Positions 1 through 9,048 of a stretch of DNA of 32,969 bases are shown here, one piece after another. The notes beneath the pieces were generated by a model. It worked only from the letters and a program-made list of their open reading frames with translations. It was not told the origin of the DNA and ran no database searches. Position 1 is the stretch's first letter. Every line of letters starts with the position of its first letter. The position numbers and the translations under genes are program-made. Source of the DNA: Actinomycetota bacterium (GTDB lineage: Bacteria > Actinomycetota > Actinomycetes > S36-B12); NCBI GenBank assembly GCA_030645615.1, contig JAUSNB010000058.1, positions 1 to 32,969 of the forward strand, given 5' to 3'.

Positions 1-485
<485 letters not shown>

Positions 486-577
486 TTACTTAACTCGCGT
501 CCACTGTGCGGTTCCCGAGATTCGGTCGGGAACCTTGAGCACTCATTTGTGCTTGGTTCGATTGGTATCTCAATAGA

Positions 578-696
578 GTTTCGGCGGCCATAGCGAGGGG
601 GAAACGCCCGGTTCCATTCCGAACCCGGAAGCTAAGCCCTTCAGCGCCGATGGTACTGCGCGGGTGACTGCGTGGGAGAGTAGGACGCCGCCGGAC
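578..696 (+). rRNA. 5S rRNA
   Basis: A complete 5S rRNA of about 118 nt. Helix I is visible: CGGCGGC near 582-588 pairs with GCCGCCG near 687-693. The interior carries the typical GGGGAAACGCCCGGTTCC and CCGAACCCGGAAGCTAAG blocks. It lies about 90 nt after the 23S 3' end, the usual order in an rrn operon, and is followed directly by a terminator. Confidence 0.96.
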
Positions 697-703
697 ATTC
701 TTT

Positions 704-739
704 CGACAAAGGCCACCTTCGGGTGGCCTTTGTCGTTTC
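704..739 (+). terminator. rrn operon terminator
   Basis: A perfect 14-bp stem (704-717 with 722-735) closed by a TTCG tetraloop and followed by TTTCCCC. It lies 8 nt after the 5S rRNA and should end the rRNA transcript. This is the strongest intrinsic terminator in the window. Confidence 0.93.
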
Positions 740-744
740 CCCAG

Positions 745-750
745 TAGGGT
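745..750 (+). promoter_or_regulatory. Candidate -10 box (TAGGGT) for the TPR gene
   Basis: TAGGGT fits the actinobacterial TANNNT -10 consensus and sits between the rrn terminator and the GTG start at 775. It would give a leader of roughly 18 nt containing the ribosome binding site. No good -35 box is visible; that position would fall in the terminator stem. Inference only. Confidence 0.35.
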
Positions 751-774
751 TCGCAGGACTTCGAAGGAGTCGCC

Positions 775-1782
775 GTGACGAACGAACGCGCCCCCCGGGG
801 CGGCCGCCCGCCAAGCGGTTCGGGCAGGCCAGCCGCCCGCAAGCCCGGCCCGGCAAAGCCCGGCACCGGCAAGCCGGCAACCGGCAAGCGCCCCTCGGGG
901 AAGCCGGCAACCGGCAAACCGGCGGCGGTGAAGTCGCCGACCGGCAAGCCAAGGGGAGACCGACCGACGGGGCGTCCCGGGAGCCGACCTGCCGGGGGCG
1001 GAGCCAAGCCGCGGCCCCCGCGCCGCGCGGAGCAGGCCCGCACCGACGACCGGCCACGGGATCCGCACCTGCCCGACTCCGTCACTCCGGACCAGTTGGA
1101 CCCCTCCATCGCCAACGAGCTGCGCACCCTTCCCGAGGGCTTGGCCGAGATCGTCGGGCGGCACCTGGTGGCGGCCGATCTGGCGTTGGTCGACGAGGAC
1201 ATCGCCCTGGCCCGCCAGCATGTGGCCGCGGCGAAGCGACGGGCCGGCAGGGTGGCGGCGGTCCGTGAGGCGGCGGGGATCACGGCCTATCTCGCTGGCG
1301 ATTACACCGAAGCGATCTCCGAGCTGCGGACGGTTCGTCGCATGACCGGATCAAACGAGTACGTGCCGATGCTCGCGGACTGCGAACGTGGCCTCGGCCG
1401 GCCCGAGAAGGCGCTCGAGCTGATCAAGGAGGTCGACGCCCGGAACGTCGACGCCCCCACGCGCGTCGAGCTCCTGCTGGTGTCGGCGGGCGCTCGAGCC
1501 GATATGGGGCAGCTGGACGCGGCTCTCGTGACGCTGCAGGTGCCCGAGCTGCGGTCGCTCAAGCCGGGAGCCGCACGTGCGCGGATCCAGTACGCATACG
1601 CGGACCTGCTCGACCGAGTGGGGCGATTCGATGAGTCCCGTGACTGGATGCGCCAGGCGGCGGCGTCCGACGTCGATGGCGTCACCGATGCGGCTGAACG
1701 GCTGGATGAGGAGGCGGGGGTGGCCTTCTTCGAGGAGGAGGAGGACGCGCCCCTCGACGGCGAAGGCAACCCGCAGCCCTAG
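775..1782 (+). CDS. TPR-repeat protein with Lys/Pro-rich N-terminus
   Basis: 335 aa, GTG start preceded by AAGGAG at 764-769. Residues 1 to about 95 are low-complexity and basic, built from GKPATGKP-like units. From about residue 110 the chain becomes a helical repeat domain of tetratricopeptide type (helix-turn-helix units ending near residue 310). The tail is acidic (FFEEEEDAPLDGE). TPR domains are protein-protein scaffolds; the partner is unknown. A TPR protein upstream of the HAD phosphatase and tlyA is also known at this place in mycobacteria, so the context is conserved. The basic head could bind RNA or DNA, but that is inference. Its stop shares a CTAG with the stop of the convergent MBL gene. 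Fold assignment is good, function unknown. Confidence 0.8.
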   Translation: MTNERAPRGGRPPSGSGRPAARKPGPAKPGTGKPATGKRPSGKPATGKPAAVKSPTGKPRGDRPTGRPGSRPAGGGAKPRPPRRAEQARTDDRPRDPHLPDSVTPDQLDPSIANELRTLPEGLAEIVGRHLVAADLALVDEDIALARQHVAAAKRRAGRVAAVREAAGITAYLAGDYTEAISELRTVRRMTGSNEYVPMLADCERGLGRPEKALELIKEVDARNVDAPTRVELLLVSAGARADMGQLDAALVTLQVPELRSLKPGAARARIQYAYADLLDRVGRFDESRDWMRQAAASDVDGVTDAAERLDEEAGVAFFEEEEDAPLDGEGNPQP

Positions 1783-2705
1783 TCCCGCTTGTCCAGCCAG
1801 CGAATGATCCCGTGCACGTTGGCGCCCACTCCGGACAGCTCGTCGAACTTCTGCACCCGGTCGGGATCGGAGTAGAAGACCGGGTGCCGCTCGCGGTCCT
1901 TCTCGCGCACCATGGCGATGGCGTGGTCCACGTCGGGGGTGGCGGCGTGCGCCTCGGCCACGGCCTCCACCCAGTAGCGAAGCTCGGCCTCGGACCGGTC
2001 CAGCGTGTCGCGGACGTCGGTGACCGGGCCGAAGTGGCTGAAGAGCAGCCGATGCGCGTCGGCGTCGCGCATGCGTCCGAGTGACGACAGGGCGAGGTCG
2101 AGGTCGAAGTCAGGGGGAGGGGTGGCCGGCCGGACGTCGGCCGTCTCAGGGACGTACACGCCCGCCGCATCTCCCGTGTACAAGTCGCCCGTGGCCGTGT
2201 CGAGCAGGCCGACGTGGTGCGAGGCGTGCCCGGGATTGTGGAAGGCCTCCAGTGATCGTCCATCGCCTAGGTCCACCACGCCCACGTCCCCGAGCACGGC
2301 CAGCCGCTCGGCGGGAACGGCGCGAAGATCGCCGAACAGCCTGTCCATCGCCTCTCCAAAGACGCGATGCGCGCTGGCGACCAGCCTGCTGGGGTCGGCG
2401 AGGTGCCGGGCTCCTGCCTCGTGCACGACGACTTGGGCTTGTGGGAAGGCCTCGGCGAGGTCGCCCACGCCGCCGGCGTGGTCGAGGTGGATGTGGGTGA
2501 CCACGATCGTGGCAAGGTCCTGTGCCTGGACGCCCAGCGACGCCAGCGCGTCGATGACCACCTCGGCCGAACGTGCCGTGCCCGTCTCCACCAGACAAGG
2601 CCGGCTGCCGCGGATCAGGTAACTGGACGTGATCCCCTCGTACCCGCCCATCCGGGTGTCGATGTGGAAGACGCTGCCGCCCAGATCCTCGGTATGCCCG
2701 GTCAT
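1779..2705 (-). CDS. MBL-fold metallo-hydrolase
   Basis: 308 aa counted from the ATG at 2705. The open frame continues to an ATG at 2822, but those 39 extra residues are low-complexity and would run into the divergent SSB promoter, while homology-like sequence begins right after MTGHTEDLGG. The metallo-beta-lactamase signature is clear: THIHLDHAGG (HxHxDH), a later NPGHASHH with the next metal-binding His, then TGDAAG. Such proteins hydrolyse thioesters, lactones or phosphodiesters using two metal ions, usually zinc; the substrate cannot be read here. It is the only minus-strand gene in the left half of the window and is divergent from the SSB gene. Confidence 0.85.
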   Translation of the reverse strand: MTGHTEDLGGSVFHIDTRMGGYEGITSSYLIRGSRPCLVETGTARSAEVVIDALASLGVQAQDLATIVVTHIHLDHAGGVGDLAEAFPQAQVVVHEAGARHLADPSRLVASAHRVFGEAMDRLFGDLRAVPAERLAVLGDVGVVDLGDGRSLEAFHNPGHASHHVGLLDTATGDLYTGDAAGVYVPETADVRPATPPPDFDLDLALSSLGRMRDADAHRLLFSHFGPVTDVRDTLDRSEAELRYWVEAVAEAHAATPDVDHAIAMVREKDRERHPVFYSDPDRVQKFDELSGVGANVHGIIRWLDKRD

Positions 2706-2830
2706 GCGTCGATTATCCCCGGCGGCGGCCCCGTTGGTCCCGGATCCACAACCGTCGGACACGGGGATGCTGGCCGCGGGCGCCAGGGGGAGGCTGTCGG
2801 GAGTCCGCCGTCTGCCTGCCAAGGAGTGCC

Positions 2831-3226
2831 ATGACCCGAGAACTCGCCAAAGATCGCGTCGGCTCCAACGTGGATGAGCCGACCGCCTCGTGCCACGTCG
2901 CTGTCGTGGGGCGCCTTGGTTCCCGCGTGGATCGGCGGGAGCTGCCCAGCGGTGACGAGGTCACCACGTTCACGATCGTGGTCGACCGTCCCGCCGCATC
3001 GCGGTCTCGCGCCCCCAGCGGCGAGGGGGCCGCCGTCCGGGTGGACTCGATCCCCTGCCAGTCGTTCCGCGCCACCGTGGCCCGCCGGGCGGAGGCCCTC
3101 CCCGCCGGTACCTGGGTGCGGGCGCAGGGCGTCCTGCGGCGACGCTTCTGGCGAGCCGGTGCCGGGGTGGGGAGTGCCATGGAGGTGCAGGTGACCCGGC
3201 TGGATCGAGTCACCATGCCACGATAG
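2831..3226 (+). CDS. Single-stranded DNA-binding protein paralogue (OB fold)
   Basis: 131 aa, ATG preceded by AAGGAGT at 2820-2826. The N-terminal half has the SSB pattern: VVGRLGSRV, then LPSGDEVTTFTIVVDRP, then DSIPCQSF, matching the beta strands of the OB fold. It is shorter than the main replicative SSB (about 150-180 aa) and lacks the Gly-rich linker and acidic DDDIPF-like tail that recruits partner proteins. It is therefore more likely an accessory SSB than the essential one. It starts an apparent plus-strand unit with the TPR gene 4 nt downstream. Confidence 0.78.
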   Translation: MTRELAKDRVGSNVDEPTASCHVAVVGRLGSRVDRRELPSGDEVTTFTIVVDRPAASRSRAPSGEGAAVRVDSIPCQSFRATVARRAEALPAGTWVRAQGVLRRRFWRAGAGVGSAMEVQVTRLDRVTMPR

Positions 3227-3274
3227 ACGGATGGGCGACGATAGGCAGATGGGCGACGATAGGCGCATGGGCGA
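3221..3274 (+). repeat. Three 18-bp tandem repeats over a gene start
   Basis: Three near-identical 18-bp units (3221-3238, 3239-3256, 3257-3274; core CGATAGGC..ATGGGCGA). The first unit contains the stop codon of the SSB gene. Each unit carries an ATG in the same frame (3231, 3249, 3267), so the repeat sets three alternative starts for the next gene. Confidence 0.92.
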
Positions 3275-3743
3275 GTCGCTGCCGCCGCCGTACGTCTCCC
3301 CCGAGGGCGGTGAGGCTCCCGACCGGGGCGATCCGCACGGCACGCCGTACGAGTGGTACCAACGCGCCGTCGGCCTGCTGGCCTCCGGCAACCCCGACGC
3401 CGCTGCCGTCCTGCTTGACCGGCTGCGCGATACGGACCCGTCGTCCACCTCCGTGCTCGAGGCGCTCGCCCGTGCCCAGTTCGACCGCAAGCGGTACGAC
3501 CTGGCCGCCGACGCCTTCGGGGCCCTCGTTGACCGGGCGCCCGCCGAGGACTACGCGCACTACGGCCTGGGCATGTCGCTGTGGCGGCTGCAGCGCTTCC
3601 CCGAAGCCCGAGACCACTTGGCGATGGCCTTCGTCATGCGGCCCGAGCGCTCCGAGTACGGCCAGGCGCTGGCCCAGGTCAAGGCGACGCTCCGCGCCCG
3701 GATGGAGGGCGGCCTGCCCCTTGAGGGGCCGATCAGCACGTGA
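3231..3743 (+). CDS. Small TPR-repeat protein
   Basis: 170 aa from the first of three in-frame ATGs (3231, 3249, 3267); the protein would start MGDDRQMGDDRRMGE. No clear ribosome binding site precedes any of them, so translation is probably coupled to the SSB gene, whose stop ends 4 nt upstream. From about residue 40 there are TPR-like helix pairs (WYQRAVGLLASGNPDAA; LARAQFDRKRYDLAADAFG; YGLGMSLWRLQRFPEARDHL). The last codons overlap the start of the HAD gene (GTGA at 3740-3743). Partner and function unknown. The actual start among the three is uncertain. Confidence 0.8.
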   Translation: MGDDRQMGDDRRMGESLPPPYVSPEGGEAPDRGDPHGTPYEWYQRAVGLLASGNPDAAAVLLDRLRDTDPSSTSVLEALARAQFDRKRYDLAADAFGALVDRAPAEDYAHYGLGMSLWRLQRFPEARDHLAMAFVMRPERSEYGQALAQVKATLRARMEGGLPLEGPIST

Positions 3744-4753
3744 CCAGCCCGCTGCACGACCGTTTCGATGCCCTGCTGTTCGATCTTGATGGTGTGGTCT
3801 ACGTCGGCCGCGACCCCGTCGCGCACGCCGCCGAGGCGATCGCCGATGCTCGACAAGCCGGCCTGGCCTGCGCGTTCGTCACGAACAACGCGGCGCGCTC
3901 CCCGCAGGACGTCGCGACGCACCTGGCCGAACTCGGGATCCCGGCCGGCCCGGAGGACGTGGTCACGTCGCCTCAGGCAGCGGTGACCGTCCTGGCCGGC
4001 TACGTGCCCCCCGGCTCCCGGGTGCTGGTCATCGGCGGAGGGGGTATCGATGACGCCCTGGCCCACCGCGGCTACGTGCCGGTGCGCTCCCTGGCCGACG
4101 GCCCGGCGGCCGTGATGCAGGGCTTCTCTCCCGACCTGTCCTGGGCAGACCTGGCCGAGGCCACCTACGCCGTGCGAGCCGGGCTGCCCTGGATCGCCAC
4201 CAATCCCGACCTCACCTTCCCGACGGCCCGCGGGCTCGCCCCTGGCAACGGCAGCCTGGTGCAGGTCGTCGCCACTGCCAGTGGCCGGCAGCCAGATGCC
4301 GTGGCCGGCAAGCCTGAGCCCCCGCTCCTGCACGAGGCCATCGTGCGTACCGGCGCCCGCCGGCCCCTCATGATCGGTGACCGGCTGGACACCGACATCG
4401 CGGCCGGGCCGCCCGCGGGCATCCCGACCCTGCTGGTCCTGACCGGGGTGTCCACGCTCGACGAACTGTTCGGGGCCGCTCCCGGCGAGCGGCCCGACTA
4501 CATCGGCGGTGACCTTCGGGTGCTCGCGGAACCGTATCCGGTCGTCGCCGGCACCGGAGTCGTCACGTGCGGTGCATGGCAGGCCAGGCTCATTGACGAC
4601 GCCGTCCATGCGAACGGCCCTGACGATCGCCCATGGGATGGGGTGCGGTGCGTGGCCACGCTGTGCTGGCAGGCCACCGACGCTGGGCAGCCCGCCAGGT
4701 GGAGCGGGGTGGCCCGTACGCTCACGGCCCTGGCACAGGCCCTCGGGGAATAG
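3740..4753 (+). CDS. HAD-IIA family hydrolase (NagD/p-nitrophenylphosphatase-like)
   Basis: 337 aa, GTG start overlapping the TPR stop. HAD motif I is FDLDGVVY with nucleophile Asp15 and Asp17; motif II is TNN at 48-50; motif III is the Lys in AGKPEPPL; motif IV is MIGDRLDTDI. This order with a large C2 cap between motifs II and III is the class IIA type, which removes phosphate from small molecules such as sugar phosphates or nucleotides. The last 90 or so residues after the HAD core form an extra C-terminal segment. A HAD phosphatase sits at the same place near tlyA in mycobacteria. The natural substrate is unknown. Confidence 0.88.
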   Translation: MTSPLHDRFDALLFDLDGVVYVGRDPVAHAAEAIADARQAGLACAFVTNNAARSPQDVATHLAELGIPAGPEDVVTSPQAAVTVLAGYVPPGSRVLVIGGGGIDDALAHRGYVPVRSLADGPAAVMQGFSPDLSWADLAEATYAVRAGLPWIATNPDLTFPTARGLAPGNGSLVQVVATASGRQPDAVAGKPEPPLLHEAIVRTGARRPLMIGDRLDTDIAAGPPAGIPTLLVLTGVSTLDELFGAAPGERPDYIGGDLRVLAEPYPVVAGTGVVTCGAWQARLIDDAVHANGPDDRPWDGVRCVATLCWQATDAGQPARWSGVARTLTALAQALGE

Positions 4754-4786
4754 CACGGCGGCATGGCCGGCGCCCCGAGGGGCGAT

Positions 4787-4792
4787 ACGGTG
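4787..4792 (+). promoter_or_regulatory. Candidate -10 box (TACGGT)
   Basis: TACGGT fits TANNNT and lies 31 nt before the GTG at 4824, in the 70-nt gap after the HAD gene. A transcript from here would carry the strong AAGGAGGG site. No -35 recognised; inference. Confidence 0.3.
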
Positions 4793-4823
4793 GCGTCCTC
4801 CCAGTCGCGACTAAGGAGGGCAC

Positions 4824-5303
4824 GTGGTTCTCGACGACCTGCGCAACTACCTGGAGATGGCCAGCGGCCTGACCGAGGTGACGACGGCCAAGGCGAAGGA
4901 CGTCGTCTCGGGCCTCGTATCGGCAGGGCTCTCGCTGTCCACGCGAGCGATGCCGGCCCCGGACATGATGGGCCAGGTACAGGAGCTCGCCGACGATCTC
5001 GTCGCGACGAGCCGCACCAACCGCGAGATGCTCGTCGGCATGATCCGGTCGGAGGTCGACCGCGCGGTGGGCCGGATGGGCTTCGTGCGAGAAGACGAGC
5101 TCGCGGCCTTGCGTAGGCACGTGCAGCGGCTGGAGAAGCAGGTCGACGACCTCGCGGCGGCGAGCCCCCGCGCCTCGGCGCCGGCCGCGCCGGCACCCGC
5201 CGCACCCGCACCCGCCGCAGAACCCGCCGCCGACGCGGTTGACGAGGCCCCCAAGCAGCGCAAGAAGAAGAAGGTCATCGTCCCGCCGGTGGCAGACCGG
5301 TGA
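4824..5303 (+). CDS. Coiled-coil protein with Ala/Pro/Lys-rich tail (phasin-like)
   Basis: 159 aa, GTG start with a strong AAGGAGGG at 4812-4819. The N-terminal 115 residues are helical with heptad-like spacing (NYLEMASGLTEVTTAKAKDVV, then DELAALRRHVQRLEKQVDDLAA). The tail is built of PAAPAPAAP repeats and ends in the basic KQRKKKKVIVP. This plan (amphipathic helix or coiled coil plus Ala-Pro-Lys tail) resembles PhaF-type phasins and other polymer- or nucleoid-associated proteins, but no diagnostic motif settles it. It overlaps the next gene by 4 nt (GTGA), so the two are likely cotranslated. Confidence 0.72.
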   Translation: MVLDDLRNYLEMASGLTEVTTAKAKDVVSGLVSAGLSLSTRAMPAPDMMGQVQELADDLVATSRTNREMLVGMIRSEVDRAVGRMGFVREDELAALRRHVQRLEKQVDDLAAASPRASAPAAPAPAAPAPAAEPAADAVDEAPKQRKKKKVIVPPVADR

Positions 5304-5524
5304 CCGACCACGCCAGCCAGGACGACCTGGTCCTCCTCGAGCAGGTCGAGGAGGAACTCGTGCTGCCGGTGTGGGAGCCCACGGGCGAGCCACGGGTCGA
5401 CGCGGCCCTGGACCTCCTCGTGTCGCTGGATCCCGGTGACGTCAGCGGCCACGCCCCCGTCTTCGACGAGGTGCACCAGGCGCTCCGCGCCACGCTCACC
5501 GACCTCGACGCCGGCGGGGCCTAG
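5300..5524 (+). CDS. Small conserved protein upstream of tlyA
   Basis: 74 aa, acidic, GTG start overlapping the previous stop. It contains GEPRVDAALDLLVSLD and a following FDEVHQALRATLTDLD segment. Actinobacteria often carry a protein of this size and pattern directly before tlyA (the Rv1693 position in M. tuberculosis), which supports it as a real gene. No enzymatic motif, membrane segment or signal peptide is visible; function unknown. Confidence 0.72.
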   Translation: MTDHASQDDLVLLEQVEEELVLPVWEPTGEPRVDAALDLLVSLDPGDVSGHAPVFDEVHQALRATLTDLDAGGA

Positions 5525-5560
5525 GCCCGCACGGCTCGACACCGATAGCAGGAGGCAGCC

Positions 5561-6391
5561 GTGGCGCGGCGACGGCTGGACGCCGAGCTCGTCCGGCGGG
5601 GCCTGGCCCGGTCGCGCGAGCAGGCCCGCGAATTGATCGAGTCCGGACGCGTACGGGTGCGCGGGTCGGCGGCGACCAAGGCAGCCACCCAGGTCGACGA
5701 GGCCGACGCGGTCCTCGTCGTGGAGGCGGATGAGGCGGTCCACTACGTGTCGCGTGGGGCACACAAGCTGATCGGGGCGCTGGACAGGTTCGCCGGCATC
5801 GACGTAGCGGGGCGCTCGTGCCTGGACGCCGGCGCATCGACGGGGGGCTTCACCCAGGTGCTGCTGGAGCGCGGTGCCGCGCGCGTGCTGGCCGTCGATG
5901 TCGGCTACGGCCAGCTCGCCTGGCCGGTCCGCACAGACGCTCGGGTCACCGTCCTGGAGCGCACGAACGTCAGGGGCCTGACGGTCGACCAGGTGCCCTT
6001 CCGGCCCGACCTCCTTGTCGCGGACCTGTCCTTCATCCCGCTGGGGCTGGTGATTCCCGCCCTGTCCATCGTCGCCGCAGACGAGTGCGACCTCGTACTG
6101 ATGGTGAAGCCCCAGTTCGAGGTAGGGCGCGCCGACGTCGGTGACGGCGTCGTCCGTGATGCTGGCCTGCGGGCATCGGCCGTGCGCGGGGTCGCCCACG
6201 CGGCCCGGACGTCCGGCCTCGGGGTGCGTGACGTCGTGGCCAGTCCGCTGCCCGGCCCGAGCGGCAACGTGGAGTACTTCCTGTGGCTTGCACGCCCGGA
6301 GGGCAGGATGGGACCCATGGGCGGGGGATTCCTGTCCGAAGGGGCGCTCGACATCGAGATCGACCGAGCAGTGAGGGAGGGACCGCAGTGA
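5561..6391 (+). CDS. tlyA: TlyA rRNA 2'-O-methyltransferase
   Basis: 276 aa, GTG start with AGGAGG at 5550-5555. Residues 1-60 form an S4 RNA-binding domain (RLDAELVRRGLARSREQARE). The rest is an RrmJ-like SAM-dependent methyltransferase: SAM-binding LDAGASTGGFTQ (88-99) and a K-D-K-E set at Lys69, Asp155, Lys183 and Glu238. In mycobacteria TlyA 2'-O-methylates cytidines in 16S and 23S rRNA and makes cells sensitive to capreomycin and viomycin. The C-terminus after about residue 247 is a short extension. The stop overlaps the nadK start (GTGA). Confidence 0.95.
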   Translation: MARRRLDAELVRRGLARSREQARELIESGRVRVRGSAATKAATQVDEADAVLVVEADEAVHYVSRGAHKLIGALDRFAGIDVAGRSCLDAGASTGGFTQVLLERGAARVLAVDVGYGQLAWPVRTDARVTVLERTNVRGLTVDQVPFRPDLLVADLSFIPLGLVIPALSIVAADECDLVLMVKPQFEVGRADVGDGVVRDAGLRASAVRGVAHAARTSGLGVRDVVASPLPGPSGNVEYFLWLARPEGRMGPMGGGFLSEGALDIEIDRAVREGPQ

Positions 6392-7317
6392 GCACCGCCC
6401 ACGCGGCCCGCCGCGTCCTGCTCGTCGTCAACCAGCGCAGCGCCGAGGCCCGCCGCGTCCTGTCCGAGGTGGTCGGCGCGCTCACCGGCGCGGGGCTGTC
6501 CGTGGCCATCACGGACGAGGACCGCGACGGCCTGGCCGAGCACGGCGACGCCGGACTGGCTGCCAACATCGAGGTCGTGGCGGCCGGCGAGGCAGCGGCC
6601 GACGGGGCGGAGCTCGTCGTCGTCCTCGGCGGCGACGGCACGATGCTGCGCGGCGCCGAACTGGCCCGCGCGAGTGGAGCCCCCCTGTTCGGGGTGAACC
6701 TCGGGCACGTGGGCTTCCTGGCCGAGGCCGAGCGCGAGGACGTGACGGCAGTCGTCAACGCGATCGTCAAGCGGCAGTGGGAGGTCGAGGCACGCATGAC
6801 CCTCGACATCCGGATTCTGCAGGACGGGCAGGTCGTGCAGTCGACGTGGGCGCTCAATGAGGTGTCCATCGAGAAGCGGGCCCGGGCCAGGATGATCGAG
6901 GTGGTCGTCGAAGTCGACGGCCGGCCGTTGTCACGCTGGGGCTGCGACGGCGTCGTCTGCGCGTCCCCCACCGGTTCCACCGCCTACGCGTTCTCGGCCG
7001 GCGGACCGATCGTGTGGCCGGAGGTCGCCGCCATGCTGGTCGTGCCGCTGAGTGCGCACGCGCTGTTCGCCCGTCCGCTGGTGGTCTCGCCGTCGTCGGT
7101 CGTGGCCTTCGAGCTCGGTGAACGGGACCTCGCCGTCCTGTCGGCCGATGGTCGACGGATGATCGACCTGCCCGGCGACAGCCGGATCGAGGTGCGCCAG
7201 GCCCCCCAGCCCGTGCGCTTCGCCCGGCTCTCGCGCGCGCCCTTCACGGACCGCCTGGTGGCCAAGTTCGAGCTGCCGGTCGATGGGTGGCGCGGGCGCC
7301 GTGCGGGGTCCACCTGA
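6388..7317 (+). CDS. nadK: NAD kinase
   Basis: 309 aa starting at the GTG at 6388, which overlaps the tlyA stop and follows GAGGGAGGG at 6374-6382; the longer open frame upstream lies inside tlyA and is not used. The NAD kinase signature GGDGT is at residues 81-85 (Asp83 catalytic) and the second conserved block SPTGSTAYAFSAGGP binds NAD. It phosphorylates NAD to NADP and is the cell's main NADP source. The tlyA-nadK-recN order is conserved in actinobacteria. Confidence 0.95.
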   Translation: MSTAHAARRVLLVVNQRSAEARRVLSEVVGALTGAGLSVAITDEDRDGLAEHGDAGLAANIEVVAAGEAAADGAELVVVLGGDGTMLRGAELARASGAPLFGVNLGHVGFLAEAEREDVTAVVNAIVKRQWEVEARMTLDIRILQDGQVVQSTWALNEVSIEKRARARMIEVVVEVDGRPLSRWGCDGVVCASPTGSTAYAFSAGGPIVWPEVAAMLVVPLSAHALFARPLVVSPSSVVAFELGERDLAVLSADGRRMIDLPGDSRIEVRQAPQPVRFARLSRAPFTDRLVAKFELPVDGWRGRRAGST

Positions 7318-7330
7318 CGGGCATGCGGCC

Positions 7331-9048
7331 GTGATCAGCGAGTTGCGGATCCGGGGCCTTGGCGTCATCGGGGAGGCCGAAGTGTCCTTCGGTCCTGGCC
7401 TCACGGTGGTGACGGGCGAGACCGGGGCCGGGAAGACCATGGTGCTGACCGGTCTTGGCCTCATCATGGGCGAGAAGGCCGATGCTGGTGTGGTCAGGGC
7501 GGGGGCGCCCAGCGCTGAGGTCGACGGCGAATGGCTGCTCGGCCGAGAGCGCGTGCCGGACGTGCTGCGCCAACTCGACGAAGCGGGGGCGCACGTCGAG
7601 GACCAGGCTGGGATGGCTGTCGTGCTGCTGGGCCGCACAGTCGCAGCAGAAGGCCGCAGCAAGGCATTCGCGGGCGGGCGCAGCGTCCCGGCGGGCACGC
7701 TGGCCTCGATCACTGACGGGCTCATAGCCGTGCACGGCCAAGCCGATCAGGCACTGCTGCGGGAGGCGCGCCAGCAACGCGAGCTCCTCGACAGATTCGG
7801 CGGCTCGCCGCTGGCGGGATGCCGGGCCGGCTACGCAGAGTCGTGGACCCGATGGCGCACCCTGGACGCCGATCTGCGATCGCTGGTCGAGCGCCGGCAG
7901 GACAACGAGCGCGAGGCCGCGCTGCTGCGCCACGGGATCGCGGAGATCGCCGCGGTGGCCCCCGAGCCGGGCGAGGACGACGGTCTGAAGTCGCGGGCGA
8001 CGGTGCTGGCCCATGCCACGGACCTGCTGGCCGAGATCGGCACGGCTCGTGCCCTGCTGGTCGGAGATGACGACGCCTCAGGCACCTCCGCTGCCGACGC
8101 CATCGGCCAGGCCCGGCGAGCGATCGACCGGGCGGCGAGCCTGGATCCGGCCCTGGCGGAGCTCCGCGACCGGCTGGACGTGGCTGCCGCGGCATTGGAC
8201 GAGGTGTCCAGCGACCTCGGCGGGTATGCCGCGGGAATCGACGCCGACCCGGCCCAGCTGGCCGGCGTCGAGGACCGGCGGCAGCTCATCGCGGGCCTCA
8301 AGCGCCGCTATGGCCCCGGGCTCGACGACGTGATGGCCTGGTGGCAGTCGGCGCAGCGGACCGTCGACGTCGCGGATGGCGCCGACGCACGGATCGATGA
8401 GCTCACCGCCCTGGAGGCCACCGCCCGTGCCGACGTGCTCGCGAAGGCTGCGACCCTCACTGCGGCTCGGGCTGAGGCGGGGCAGCGGTTCGCCGTCGCG
8501 GTGACCGCCGAGCTGCACGCCCTCGCCATGGCGGACGCCGAGGTGCAGGTCGACGTGCGGACGCAGGAGGACCCGCGTGCCTTCACCGCGGACGGGGCCG
8601 ACGCCGTCGCGCTCCTGCTGCGCCCGCACGCGGGTAGCGAGCCGCGGCCCCTCGCCAAGGGAGCATCGGGCGGCGAGCTCTCCCGGATCATGCTGGCGAT
8701 CGAGGTTGTCCTCGCTGGCGTGCACTCGGTCCCGACCTTCGTGTTCGACGAGGTGGACGCCGGGATCGGGGGCAAGGTCGCGGTGGAGGTGGGCCGTCGA
8801 CTCTCACGGTTGGCCCGCACCGCCCAGGTCATCGTCGTCACCCACCTGCCCCAGGTGGCAGCGTTCGGTGACCAGCACCTCGTGGTGGCCAAGGACAGCG
8901 ACGGCGTGGTGACCCGGGCGAGCGTGACCGAGGTGCGCGGCGACGCCCGGGTGCGTGAGCTGGTGCGCATGCTGTCCGGCCTGGAGGACTCCGAGGCCGG
9001 GGCCCGGCACGCCGAGGAACTGCTGGCGCTGGCCGCAGGGGAGCGCGG

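Noticed and set aside
3560-4756. 398-codon minus-strand open frame
   Set aside because: Antisense to the HAD phosphatase, which has all four HAD motifs.
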